A stretch of DNA of 13,335 bases, taken from Saccoglossus kowalevskii (lineage: Eukaryota; Hemichordata; Enteropneusta; Harrimaniidae). Made by a program: the position numbers and the translations under genes. This document shows, piece after piece, positions 1 through 11,301 of this stretch (its first letter is position 1; each line of letters starts with the position of its first letter). The stretch lies in the NCBI RefSeq assembly GCF_000003605.2, contig NW_003148651.1:1-13335 (forward strand). The letters run 5' to 3'. The notes beneath the pieces were generated by a model. It searched no databases, was not told the DNA's origin, and saw only the letters and a list, made by a program, of their open reading frames with translations.

Positions 1-10
1 TCACATGCAC

Positions 11-44
11 TGGTCATTTCTGTGTGGCATAGACACAGCTACCA
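11..44. repeat. hairpin-forming dyad encoded in each 72-bp unit (first copy shown)
   Basis: CTGTGT at 20-25 and ACACAG at 33-38 are perfect reverse complements around the 7-nt loop ggcatag. An outer pair, TGGT at 11-14 and ACCA at 41-44, extends the stem across a small internal loop. The motif recurs in almost every unit. The two common variants catag/catgg and ggcat/gacat fall in the loop. Rarer variants break the stem, for example acactgc near 1906, 6009, 7808 and 8958, and gtgggcc near 4344, 4560 and 4848. Whether it folds in DNA or RNA is not known. Confidence 0.6.
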
Positions 45-56
45 ACACTGCATAAC

Positions 57-212
57 CAAAAGGAAAAATGCCTCTCATGCACTGGTCATTTCTGTGTGGC
101 ATAGACACAGCTACCAACACTGTATAACCAAAAGCAGAAATGCCTCTCATGCACTGGTCATTTCTGTGTGGCATAGACACAGCTACCAACACTGTATAAC
201 CAAAAGGAAAAA
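57..212. repeat. alternating variant units at the left edge (possible dimer duplication)
   Basis: The variant ccaaaaggaaaaatg occurs at about 57 and again at about 201, exactly two units apart. The unit between them carries the normal ccaaaagcagaaatg. I did not see this variant elsewhere in the array. The simplest reading is a 144-bp two-unit duplication at this edge, perhaps continuing to the left of the window. Confidence 0.5.
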
Positions 213-2474
213 TGCCTCTCATGCACTGGTCATTTCTGTGTGGCATAGACACAGCTACCAACACTGTATAACCAAAAGCAGAAATGCCTCTCATGCACTG
301 GTCATTTCTGTGTGGCATAGACACAGCTACCAACACTGTATAACCAAAAGCAGAAATGCCTCTCATGCACTGGTCATTTCTGTGTGGCATAGACACAGCT
401 ACCAACACTGTATAACCAAAAGCAGAAATGCCTCTCATGCACTGGTCATTTCTGTGTGGCATGGACACAGCTACCAACACTGTATAACCAAAAGCAGAAA
501 TGCCTCTCATGCACTGGTCATTTCTGTGTGGCATAGACACAGCTACCAACACTGTATAACCAAAAGCAGAAATGCCTCTCATGCACTGGTCATTTCTGTG
601 TGGCATAGACACAGCTACCAACACTGTATAACCAAAAGCAGAAATGCCTCTTATGCACTGGTCATTTCTGTGTGGCATGGACACAGCTACCAACACTGTA
701 TAACCAAAAGCAGAAATGCCTCTTATGCACTGGTCATTTCTGTGTGGCATAGACACAGCTACCAACACTGTATAACCAAAAGCAGAAATGCCTCTCATGC
801 ACTGGTCATTTCTGTGTGGCATAGACACAGCTACCAACACTGTATAACCAAAAGCAGAAATGCCTCTTATGCACTGGTCATTTCTGTGTGGCATGGACAC
901 AGCTACCAACACTGTATAACCAAAAGCAGAAATGCCTCTTATGCACTGGTCATTTCTGTGTGGCATGGACACAGCTACCAACACTGTATAACCAAAAGCA
1001 GAAATGCCTCTTATGCACTGGTCATTTCTGTGTGGCATAGACACAGCTACCAACACTGTATAACCAAAAGCAGAAATGCCTCTCATGCACTGGTCATTTC
1101 TGTGTGGCATAGACACAGCTACCAACACTGTATAACCAAAAGCAGAAATGCCTCTCATGCACTGGTCATTTCTGTGTGGCATGGACACAGCTACCAACAC
1201 TGTATAACCAAAAGCAGAAATGCCTCTCATGCACTGGTCATTTCTGTGTGGCATAGACACAGCTACCAACACTGTATAACCAAAAGCAGAAATGCCTCTC
1301 ATGCACTGGTCATTTCTGTGTGGCATAGACACAGCTACCAACACTGTATAACCAAAAGCAGAAATGCCTCTCATGTACTGGTCATTTCTGTGTGGCATAG
1401 ACACAGCTACCAACACTGTATAACCAAAAGCAGAAATGCCTCTCATGCACTGGTCATTTCTGTGTGGCATAGACACAGCTACCAACACTGTATAACCAAA
1501 AGCAGAAATGCCTCTCATGCACTGGTCATTTCTGTGTGGCATAGACACAGCTACCAACACTGTAAAACCAAAAGCAGAAATGCCTCTCATGCACTAATCA
1601 TTTCTGTGTGGCATGGACACAGCTACCAACACTGTATAACCAAAAGCAGAAATGCCTCTCATGCACTGGTCATTGCTGTGCAGCATAGACACAGCTACCA
1701 ACACTGCATAACCAAAAGCAGAAATGCCTCTCATGCACTGGTCATTTCTGTGTGGCATGGACACAGCTACCAACACTGTAAAATCAAAAGCAGAAATGCT
1801 TTTTATGCACTGGTCATTTCTGTGTGGCATGGACACAGATACCAACACTGTATAACCAAAAGCAGAAATGCTTTTATGCACTGGTCATTTCTGTGTGGCA
1901 TGGACACTGCTACCAACACTGTATAACCAAAAGCAGACATGCCTTTTATGCACTGGTCATTTCTGTGTGGCATGGACACAGCTACCAACACTGTATAACC
2001 AAAAGCAGAAATGCCTTTTATGCACTGGTCATTTCTGTGTAGCATGGACACAGCTACCAACACTGTATAACCAAAAGCAGAAATGGCTCTTATGCACTGG
2101 TCATTTCTGTGTGGCATAGACACAGCTACCAACACTGTAAAACCAAAAGCAGAAATGCCTTTTATGCACTGGTCATTGCTGTGCAGCATAGACACAGCTA
2201 CCAACACTGTATAACCAAAAGCAGAAATGCCTCTCATGCACTGGTCATTTCTGTGTGGCATGGACACAGCTACCAACACTGTATAACCAAAAGCAGAAAT
2301 GCCTCTTATGCACTGGTCATTTCTGTGTGGCATGGACACAGCTACCAACACTGTAAAATCAAAAGCAGAAATGCCTTTTATGCACTGGTCATTTCTGTGT
2401 GGCATAGACACAGCTACCAACACTGTATAACCAAAAGCAGAAATGCTTCTCATGCACTGGTCATTTCTGTGTGA

Positions 2475-2943
2475 CATGGACACAGCTACCAACACTGTAT
2501 AACCAAAAGCAGAAATGCCTCTCATGTACAGGTCATTTCTGTGTGGCATAGACACAGCTACCAACACTGTATAACCAAAAGCAGAAATGCCTCTCTTGCA
2601 CTGGTCATTTCTGTGTGACATAGACACAGCTACCAACACTGTATAACCAAAAGCAGAAATGCCTCTCATGCACTGGTCATTTCTGTGTGGCATGGACACA
2701 GCTACCATCACTGTATAACCAAAAGCAGAAATGCCTCTCATGCACTGGTCATTTCTGTGTGGCATAGACACACCTACCACCACTGTATAACCAAAAGCAA
2801 AAATGCCTTTTATGCACTGGTCATTTCTGTGTGGCATGGACACAGCTACCAACACTGTATAACCAAAAGCAGAAATGCCTCTCATGCACTGGTCATTTCT
2901 GTGTGGCATAGACACAGCTACCAACACTGTATAACCAAAAGCA
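2475..2943. repeat. higher-order block A, copy 1 (469 bp, about 6.5 units)
   Basis: This stretch is identical, base by base as read, to 10320-10788, at an offset of 7845 bp (109 units minus 3 net indels). It carries a distinctive ordered series: gtacagg (2526), ctcttgcac with gtgtgac (about 2593-2625), ctaccatcactg (about 2702), cacacctaccaccactg (about 2769), then gcaaaaatgcctttt. Identity breaks at 2474 (a versus g) and 2944 (a versus g). Such a rare combination is best explained by copying of a block, not by independent mutation. Confidence 0.9.
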
Positions 2944-3241
2944 AAAATACCTCTCATGCACTGGTCATTTCTGTGTGGCATAGACACAGCTACCAACACT
3001 GTATAACCAAAAGCAGAAATGCCTCTCATGTACAGGTCATTTCTGTGTGACATAGACACAGCTACCAACACTGTATAACCAAAAGCAGAAATGCCTCTCA
3101 TGCACTGGTCATTTCTGTGTGGCATAGACACAGCTACCAACACTGTATAACCAAAAGCAGAAATGACTTTCATGCACTGGTCATTTCTGTGTGGCATAGA
3201 CACAGCTACCAACACTGTATAACCAAAAGCAGAAATGACTT

Positions 3242-3598
3242 TCATGCACTGGTCATTTCTGTGTGGCATAGACACAGCTACCAACACTGTAAAACCAAAA
3301 GCAGAAATGCCTCTCATGCACTGATCATTTCTGTGTGGCATGGACACAGCTACCAACACTGTATAACCAAAAGCAGAAATGCCTCTCATGCACTGGTCAT
3401 TTCTGTGTGGCATGGACACAGCTACCAACACTGTATAACCAAAAGCAGAAATGCCTCTTATGCACTGGTCATTTCTGTGTGGCATGGACACAGCTACCAA
3501 CACTGTAAAATCAAAAGCAGAAATGCCTTTTATGCACTGGTCATTTCTGTGTGGCATGGACACAGCTACCATCACTGTATAACCAAAAGCAGAAATGC
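3242..3598. repeat. higher-order block B, copy 1 (357 bp, about 5 units)
   Basis: This stretch matches 8567-8923 at an offset of 5325 bp (74 units minus 3 net indels), with one mismatch (3393 c versus 8718 t). The marker order is tgtaaaacc, cactgatcat, cactggtcat, cttatg, tgtaaaatc with cctttt, then ctaccatcactg. The match ends just before the 1-bp insertion at about 3599. Confidence 0.88.
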
Positions 3599-5831
3599 CT
3601 TCTCATGCACTGGTCATTTCTGTGTGGCATAGACACAGCTACCAACACTGTATAACCAAAAGCAGAAATGCCTCTCATGCACTGGTCATTTCTGTGTGGC
3701 ATGGACACAGCTACCAACACTGTATAACCAAAAGCAGAAATGCCTCTCATGCACTGGTCATTTCTGTGTGGCATAGACACAGCTACAAACACTGTATAAC
3801 CAAAAGCAGAAATGCCTCTCATGCACTGGTCATTTCTGTGTGGCATGGACACAGCTACCAACACTGTATAACCAAAAGCAGAAATGCCTCTTATGCACTG
3901 GTCATTTCTGTGTGGCATAGACACAGCTACCAACACTGTATAACCAAAAGCAGAAATGCCTCTCATGCACTGGTCATTTCTGTGTGGCATAGACACAGCT
4001 ACCAACACTGTATAACCAAAAGCAGAAATGACTTTCATGCACTGGTCATTTCTGTGTGGCATAGACACAGCTACCAACACTGTAAAACCAAAAGCAGAAA
4101 TGCCTCTCATGCACTGATCATTTCTGTGTGGCATAGACACGGCTACCAACACTGTATAACCAAAAGCAGAAATGCCTCTCATGTACTGGTCATTTCTGTG
4201 TGGCATGGACACAGCTACCAATACTGTATAACCAAAAGCAGAAATGCCTCTTATGCACTGGTCATTTCTGTGTGGCATAGACACATCTACCAACACTGTA
4301 TAACCAAAAGCAGAAATGCCTCTCATGCACTGGTCATTTCTGTGGGCCATAGACACAGCTACCAACACTGTATAACCAAAAGCAGAAATGCCTCTCATGC
4401 ACTGGTCATTTCTGTGTGGCATAGACACAGCTACCAACACTGTATAACCAAAAGCAGAAATGACTCTCATGCACTGGTCATTTCTGTGTGGCATAGACAC
4501 AGCTACCAACCCTGTATAACCAAAAGCAGAAATGCCTTTTATGCACTGGTCATATCTGTGGGCCATAGACACAGCTACCAACACTGTATAACCAAAAGCA
4601 GAAATGCCTCTCATGCACTGGTCATTTCTGTGTGGCATAGACACAGCTACCAACACTGTATAACCAAAAGCAGAAATGACTCTCATGCACTGGTCATTCT
4701 GTGTGGCATAGACACAGCTACCAACACTGTATAACCAAAAGCAGAAATGACTCTCATGCACTGGTCATTTCTGTGTGGCATAGACACAGCTACCAACACT
4801 GTATAACCAAAAGCAGAAATGCCTCCCATGCACTGGTCATTTTCTGTGGGCCATAGACACAGCTACCAACACTGTATAACCAAAAGCAGAAATGCCTCTC
4901 ATGTACAGGTCATTTCTGTGTGGCATAGACACAGCTACCAACACTGTATAACCAAAAGCAGAAATGCCTCTCATGCACTGGTCATTTCTGTGTGGCATAG
5001 ACACAGCTACCAACACTGTATAACCAAAAGCAGAAATGACTTTCATGCACTGGTCATTTCTGTGTGGCATAGACACAGCTACCAACACTGTAAAACCAAA
5101 AGCAGAAATGCCTCTCATGCACTGATCATTTCTGTGTGGCATGGACACAGCTACCAACACTGTATAACCAAAAGCAGAAATGCCTCTCATGCACTGGTCA
5201 TTGCTGTGCAGCATAGACACAGCTACCAACACTGTATAACCAAAAGCAGAAATGCCTCTTATGCACTGGTCATTTTTGTGTGGCATGGACACAGCTACCA
5301 ACACTGTTAAACCAAAAGCAGAAATGCCTCTCATGCACTGGTCATTTCTGTGTGGCATAGACACAGCTACCAACACTGTATAACCAAAAGCAGAAATGCC
5401 TCTCATGCACTGGTCATTTCTGTGTGGCATAGACACAGCTACCAACACTGTATAACCAAAAGCAAAAATGCCTCTCATGCACTGGTCATTTCTGTGTGGC
5501 ATAGACACAGCTACCAACACTGTATAACCAAAAGCAGAAATGCCTCTCATGTACAGGTCATTTCTGTGTGGCATAGACACAGCTACCAACACTGTATAAC
5601 CAAAAGCAGAAATGCCTCTCATGCACTGGTCATTTCTGTGTGGCATAGACACAGCTACCAACACTGTATAACCAAAAGCAGAAATGACTTTCATGCACTG
5701 GTCATTTCTGTGTGGCATAGACACAGCTACCAACACTGTAAAACCAAAAGCAGAAATGCCTCTCATGCACTGGTCATTTCTGTGTGGCATGGACACAGCT
5801 ACCAACACTGTATAACCAAAAGCAGAAATGC

Positions 5832-6011
5832 CTCTCATGCACTGGTCATTTCTGTGTGGCATAGACACAGCTACCAACACTGTATAACCAAAAGCAGAAA
5901 TGCCTCTCATGCACTGGTCATTTCTGTGTGACATAGACACAGCTACCAACACTGTATAACCAAAAGCAGAAATGACTCATTGCACTGGTCATTTCTGTGT
6001 GGCATGGACAC
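5832..6011. repeat. higher-order block C, copy 1 (180 bp), with a shared 1-bp deletion
   Basis: This stretch is identical to 7990-8169 at an offset of 2158 bp. Both copies contain gtgtgacatag followed by the frame-breaking variant gactcattgcac, one base shorter than gactctcatgcac. Sharing the same indel with identical surroundings is strong evidence of common descent. Confidence 0.88.
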
Positions 6012-6214
6012 TGCTACCAACACTGTATAACCAAAAGCAGAAATGCCTTTTATGCACTGGTCATTTCTGTGTGGCATGGACACAGCTACCAACACTGTAT
6101 AACCAAAAGCAGAAATGCCTCTTATGCACTGGTCATTTCTGTGTGGCATAGACACAGCTACCAACACTGTATAACCAAAAGCAGAAATGCCTCTCATGCA
6201 CTGGTCATTTCTGT

Positions 6215-6655
6215 GTGGCATGGACACACCTACCAACACTGTATAACCAAAAGCAAAAATGCCTTTTATGCACTGGTCATTTCTGTGTGGCATGGACACA
6301 GCTACCAACACTGTATAACCAAAAGCAGAAATGCCTCTTATGCACTGGTCATTTCTGTGTGGCATGGACACAGCTACCAACACTGTATAACCAAAAGCAG
6401 AAATGCCTTTTATGCACTGGTCATTTCTGTGTGGCATGGACACAGCTACCAACACTGTATAACCAAAAGCAGAAATGCCTTTTATGCACTGGTCATTTCT
6501 GTGTGGCATGGACACAGCTACCAACACTGTATAACCAAAAGCAGAAATGCCTTTTATGCACTGGTCATTTCTGTGTGGCATGGACACAGCTACCAACACT
6601 GTATAACCAAAAGCAGAAATGCCTCTTATGCACTGGTCATTTCTGTGTGGCATAG
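6215..6655. repeat. local run of catgg/cctttt subfamily units
   Basis: Six successive units carry catggac where catagac is the more common form, and most also carry ccttttatg. Three consecutive units starting near 6409, 6481 and 6553 appear identical. The catag form puts a TAG stop in the third plus-strand frame, so this run leaves that frame open for 146 codons. A similar cluster lies at about 1740-2090. It is best read as a local amplification of one subfamily. Confidence 0.7.
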
Positions 6656-7989
6656 ACACAGCTACCAACACTGTAAAACCAAAAGCAGAAATGCCTTTTA
6701 TGCACTGGTCATTTCTGTGTGACATAGACACAGCTACCAACACTGTATAACCAAAAGCAGAAATGCCTTTTATGCACTGGTCATTTCTGTGTGGCATAGA
6801 CACAGCTACCAACACTGTATAACCAAAAGCAGAAATGCCTCTCATGCACTGGTCATTTCTGTGTGGCATGGACACAGCTACCAACACTGTATAACCAAAA
6901 GCAGAAATGCCTCTTATGCACTGGTCATTTCTGTGTGGCATGGACACAGCTACCAACACTGTAAAATCAAAAGCAGAAATGCCTCTCATGCACTGGTCAT
7001 TTCTGTGTGGCATAGACACAGCTACCAACACTGTATAACCAAAAGCAGAAATGCCTCTCATGTACTGGTCATTTCTGTGTGGCATAGACACAGCTACCAA
7101 CACTGTATAACCAAAGCAGAAATGTCTCTCATGCACTGGTCATTTCTGTGTGGCGTGGACACAGCTACCAACACTGTATAACCAAAAGCAGAAATGCCTC
7201 TCATGTACAGGTCATTTCTGTGTGGCATAGACACAGCTACCAACACTGTATAACCAAAAGCAGAAATGCCTCTCATGCACTGGTCATTTCTGTGTGGCAT
7301 GGACACAGCTACCAACACTGTATAACCAAAAGCAGAAATGCCTCTCATGCACTGGTCATTTCTGTGTGGCATAGACACAGCTACCAACACTGTAAAACCA
7401 AAAGCAGAAATGCCTCTCATGCACTGGTCATTTCTGTGTGGCATGGACACAGCTACCAACACTGTATAACCAAAAGCAGAAATGCCTCTCATGCACTGGT
7501 CATTTCTGTGTGGCATAGACACAGCTACCAACACTGTATAACCAAAAGCAGAAATGACTCTCATGCACTGGTCATTTCTGTGTGGCATGGACACAGCTAC
7601 CAACACTGTATAACCAAAAGCAGAAATGACTCTCATGCACTGGTCATTTCTGTGTGGCATAGACACAGCTACCAACACTGTATAACCAAAAGCAGAAATG
7701 CCTCTCATGCACTGGTCATTTCTGTGTGGCATAGACACAGCTACCAACACTGTATAACCAAAAGCAGAAATGCCTCTCATGTACTGGTCATTTCTGTGTG
7801 GCATGGACACTGCTACCAACACTGTATAACCAAAAGCAGAAATGCCTCTCATGCACTGGTCATTTCTGTGTGGCATAGACACAGCTACCAACACTGTATA
7901 ACCAAAAGCAGAAATGCCTCTCATGCACTGGTCATTTCTGTGTGGCATGGACACAGCTACCAACACTGTATAACCAAAAGCAGAAATGA

Positions 7990-8169
7990 CTCTCATGCAC
8001 TGGTCATTTCTGTGTGGCATAGACACAGCTACCAACACTGTATAACCAAAAGCAGAAATGCCTCTCATGCACTGGTCATTTCTGTGTGACATAGACACAG
8101 CTACCAACACTGTATAACCAAAAGCAGAAATGACTCATTGCACTGGTCATTTCTGTGTGGCATGGACAC
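7990..8169. repeat. higher-order block C, copy 2 (180 bp)
   Basis: This is the second copy of the block with the shared gactcattgcac deletion (at 8132-8143). The match ends at 8170, where this copy has the usual cacagctacc and the other has cactgctacc. Confidence 0.88.
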
Positions 8170-8566
8170 AGCTACCAACACTGTATAACCAAAAGCAGAA
8201 ATGTCTCTCATGTACAGGTCATTTCTGTGTGGCATAGACACAGCTACCAACACTGTATAACCAAAAGCAGAAATGCCTCTCATGCACTGGTCATTTCTGT
8301 GTGGCATAGACACAGCTACCAACACTGTATAACCAAAAGCAGAAATGACTTTCATGCACTGGTCATTTCTGTGTGGCATAGACACAGCTACCAACACTGT
8401 ATAACCAAAAGCAGAAATGCCTCTCATGCACTGGTCATTTCTGTGTGGCATAGACACAGCTACCAACACTGTAAAACCAAAGCAGAAATGCCTCTTATGC
8501 ACTGGTCATTTCTGTGTGGCATAGACACAGCTACCAACACTGTATAACCAAAAGCAGAAATGCCTC

Positions 8567-8923
8567 TCATGCACTGGTCATTTCTGTGTGGCATAGACAC
8601 AGCTACCAACACTGTAAAACCAAAAGCAGAAATGCCTCTCATGCACTGATCATTTCTGTGTGGCATGGACACAGCTACCAACACTGTATAACCAAAAGCA
8701 GAAATGCCTCTCATGCATTGGTCATTTCTGTGTGGCATGGACACAGCTACCAACACTGTATAACCAAAAGCAGAAATGCCTCTTATGCACTGGTCATTTC
8801 TGTGTGGCATGGACACAGCTACCAACACTGTAAAATCAAAAGCAGAAATGCCTTTTATGCACTGGTCATTTCTGTGTGGCATGGACACAGCTACCATCAC
8901 TGTATAACCAAAAGCAGAAATGC
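8567..8923. repeat. higher-order block B, copy 2 (357 bp)
   Basis: This is the partner of 3242-3598, with the same ordered variants. The single difference is a C-to-T change at 8718 (cattgg instead of cactgg). Marker cactgatcat lies at 8643-8652 and tgtaaaatc near 8829. Confidence 0.88.
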
Positions 8924-10319
8924 TTCTCATGCACTGATCATTTCTGTGTGGCATGGACACTGCTACCAACACTGTATAATCAAAAGCAGAAATGCCTCTT
9001 ATGCACTGGTCATTTCTGTGTGGAATGGACACAGCTACCAACACTGTATAAATAAAAGCAGAAATGCCTCTCATGCACTGGTCATTTCTGTGTGGCATAG
9101 ACACAGCTACCAACACTGTATAACCAAAAGCAGAAATGACTTTCATGTACTGGTCATTTCTGTGTGGCATAGACACAGCTACCAACACTGTAAAACCAAA
9201 AGCAGAAATGCCTCTCATGCACTGGTCATTTCTGTGTGGCATGGACACAGCTACCAACACTGTATAACCAAAAGCAGAAATGACTCTCATGCACTGGTCA
9301 TTTCTGTGTGGCATGGACACAGCTACCAACACTGTATAACCAAAAGCAGAAATGCCTCTCATGCACTGGTCATTTCTGTGTGACATGGACACAGCTACCA
9401 ACACTGTATAACCAAAAGCAGAAAAGCCTCTCATGTACAGGTCATTTCTGTGTGGCATAGACACAGCTACCAACACTGTATAACCAAAAGCAGAAATGCC
9501 TCTCATGCACTGGTCATTTCTGTGTGGCATAGACACAGCTACCAACACTGTATAACCAAAAGCAGAAATGTCTCTCATGCACTGGTCATTTCTGTGTGGC
9601 ATAGACACAGCTACCAACACTGTATAACCAAAAGCAGAAATGACTTTCATGCACTGGTCATTTCTGTGTGGCATAGACACAGCTACCAACACTGTATAAC
9701 CAAAAGCAGAAATGCCTCTCATGCACTGGTCATTTCTGTGTGGCATAGACACAGCTACCAACACTGTATAACCAAAAGCAAAAATGCCTCTCATGCACTG
9801 GTCATTTCTGTGTGGCATAGACACAGCTACCAACACTGTATAACCAAAAGCAGAAATGACTCTCATGCACTGGTCATTTCTGTGTGGCATAGACACAGCT
9901 ACCAACACTGTATAACCAAAAGCAGAAATGCCTCTCATGCACTGGTCATTTCTGTGTGGCATAGACACAGCTACCAACACTGTATAACCAAAAGCAAAAA
10001 TGCCTCTCATGCACTGGTCATTTCTGTGTGGCATAGACACAGCTACCAACACTGTATAACCAAAAGCAGAAATGCCTCTCATGCACTGGTCATTTCTGTG
10101 TGGCATAGACACAGCTACCAACACTGTATAACCAAAAGCAGAAATGACTTTCATGCACTGGTCATTTCTGTGTGGCATAGACACAGCTACCAACACTGTA
10201 AAACCAAAAGCAGAAATGCCTCTCATGCACTGGTCATTTCTGTGTGGCATGGACACAGCTACCAACACTGTATAACCAAAAGCAGAAATGACTCTCATGC
10301 AATGGTCATTTCTGTGTGG

Positions 10320-10788
10320 CATGGACACAGCTACCAACACTGTATAACCAAAAGCAGAAATGCCTCTCATGTACAGGTCATTTCTGTGTGGCATAGACAC
10401 AGCTACCAACACTGTATAACCAAAAGCAGAAATGCCTCTCTTGCACTGGTCATTTCTGTGTGACATAGACACAGCTACCAACACTGTATAACCAAAAGCA
10501 GAAATGCCTCTCATGCACTGGTCATTTCTGTGTGGCATGGACACAGCTACCATCACTGTATAACCAAAAGCAGAAATGCCTCTCATGCACTGGTCATTTC
10601 TGTGTGGCATAGACACACCTACCACCACTGTATAACCAAAAGCAAAAATGCCTTTTATGCACTGGTCATTTCTGTGTGGCATGGACACAGCTACCAACAC
10701 TGTATAACCAAAAGCAGAAATGCCTCTCATGCACTGGTCATTTCTGTGTGGCATAGACACAGCTACCAACACTGTATAACCAAAAGCA
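10320..10788. repeat. higher-order block A, copy 2 (469 bp)
   Basis: This is the second copy of the block at 2475-2943, with the same rare variants in the same order (gtacagg at 10371, cacacctaccaccactg near 10614). No mismatch was found over 469 bp, while neighbouring units differ, so the copying looks recent. Confidence 0.9.
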
Positions 10789-11301
10789 GAAATGCCTCTC
10801 ATGCACTGGTCATTTCTGTGTGGCATAGACACAGCTACCAACACTGTATAACCAAAAGCAGAAATGCCTCTCATGTACTGGTCATTTCTGTGTGGCATAG
10901 ACACAGCTACCAACACTGTATAACCAAAAGCAGAAATGCCTCTCATGCACTGGTCATTTCTGTGTGGCATAGACACAGCTACCAACACTGTATAACCAAA
11001 AGCAGAAATGCCTCTCATGCACTGGTCATTTCTGTGTGGCATAGACACAGCTACCAACACTGTATAACCAAAAGCAGAAATGCCTCTCATGCACTGGTCA
11101 TTTCTGTGTGGCATAGACACAGCTACCAACACTGTATAACCAAAAGCAGAAATGCCTCTCATGTACTGGTCATTTCTGTGTGGCATAGACACAGCTACCA
11201 ACACTGTATAACCAAAAGCAGAAATGCCTCTCATGCACTGGTCATTTCTGTGTGGCATAGACACAGCTACCAACACTGTATAACCAAAAGCAGAAATGCC
11301 T

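Noticed and set aside
1-1926. Long overlapping ORFs on both strands as repeat-protein genes
   Set aside because: They follow from a stop-free frame in a 72-bp unit. Variants are mostly nonsynonymous on either strand, and 1-bp indels end the frames.
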